A stretch of 21,345 nucleotides of DNA from Patescibacteria group bacterium (GTDB taxonomy: Bacteria; Patescibacteriota; Minisyncoccia; Phycocordibacterales; DATDWN01), in the NCBI GenBank assembly GCA_030917185.1, contig JAUPVF010000059.1:1-21345 (forward strand). The letters are read 5' to 3'. The translations under genes and the position numbers were made by a program. Shown here piece after piece: positions 21,267 through 21,345 of the stretch (its first letter is position 1; each line of letters starts with the position of its first letter). Below the pieces are notes generated by a model that was given only the letters and a program-made list of their open reading frames with translations, made no database searches and was not told the origin of the DNA.

Positions 21267-21345
21267 AACAAATGATCTGTCGCACGCGCGGAGCGCGTGG
21301 TGGCTCTGAATTGAATCGTACGCTCCAATCTGCGCGCCTCGTCCG

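Noticed and set aside
1..21345. CRISPR array, insertion sequence or second VR copy
   Set aside because: No regularly spaced direct repeats, transposase frames with terminal repeats, or further copies of the TR core were seen on reading both strands.
21179..21345. Minus-strand open frame running in from the right edge
   Set aside because: About 55 codons without stop, rich in Arg/Pro from GC-rich sequence, overlapping the YbjQ promoter and start; no recognisable protein feature.

Overview
The window reads as a fragment of a Candidate Phyla Radiation (Patescibacteria, most likely Parcubacteria) chromosome. This rests on AT-rich, compact genes, a three-part thymidylate synthase of a kind I associate with CPR genomes, an IleRS with the HYGH-type signature, many genes without a Shine-Dalgarno but with a -10-like box just before the start codon, and UGA used as a normal stop, which argues against Gracilibacteria/SR1. 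The lineage is an inference; there is no rRNA here.

Left part (1-6500). A partial ileS runs off the left edge and carries a complete histidine-phosphatase domain inside its catalytic core. A HicBA toxin-antitoxin pair follows, with its hicB start overlapping the stop of a reverse transcriptase gene. That RT belongs to a complete diversity-generating retroelement (DGR): RT (minus), Avd accessory protein (plus), template repeat TR (5213-5338), a long hairpin, and a target gene whose 3' end is the variable repeat VR (5686-5811). TR and VR align without gaps over 126 bp with 15 differences, and all 15 fall on adenines of the TR in coding orientation, the signature of adenine-specific mutagenic retrohoming. 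The TR seems to be its own transcription unit, with a promoter near 5566-5594 and a terminator at 5167-5200 lying inside the 3' end of the oppositely directed avd gene.

Middle part (6530-12350). argS and dut are followed by a block of nucleotide-metabolism and accessory genes: a MtrA/ThyA/DUF4346 fusion thymidylate synthase, dCMP deaminase, a ParB-like unknown and a HAD-family phosphatase. Together with folD further right, dut, dCMP deaminase and thymidylate synthase give a near-complete route to dTMP. Genes of the 8730-12322 block have good Shine-Dalgarno sites and each has its own hairpin terminator, unlike their neighbours.

Right part (12400-21345). secE (59 aa), nusG and rplK form the usual transcription/ribosome cluster, but rplA does not follow; an 85-nt element that folds as a three-way junction and a terminator are found instead. 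Then come a SIMPL-domain protein, folD, a PAP2 phosphatase, a RlmI-like methyltransferase, an anchored cupredoxin-like protein, two small membrane proteins, tRNA-His, a slipin, an M16 peptidase and a YbjQ-family protein. Nearly everything is on the minus strand; avd, the M16 peptidase and one doubtful small unit at 16059-16265 are on the plus strand.
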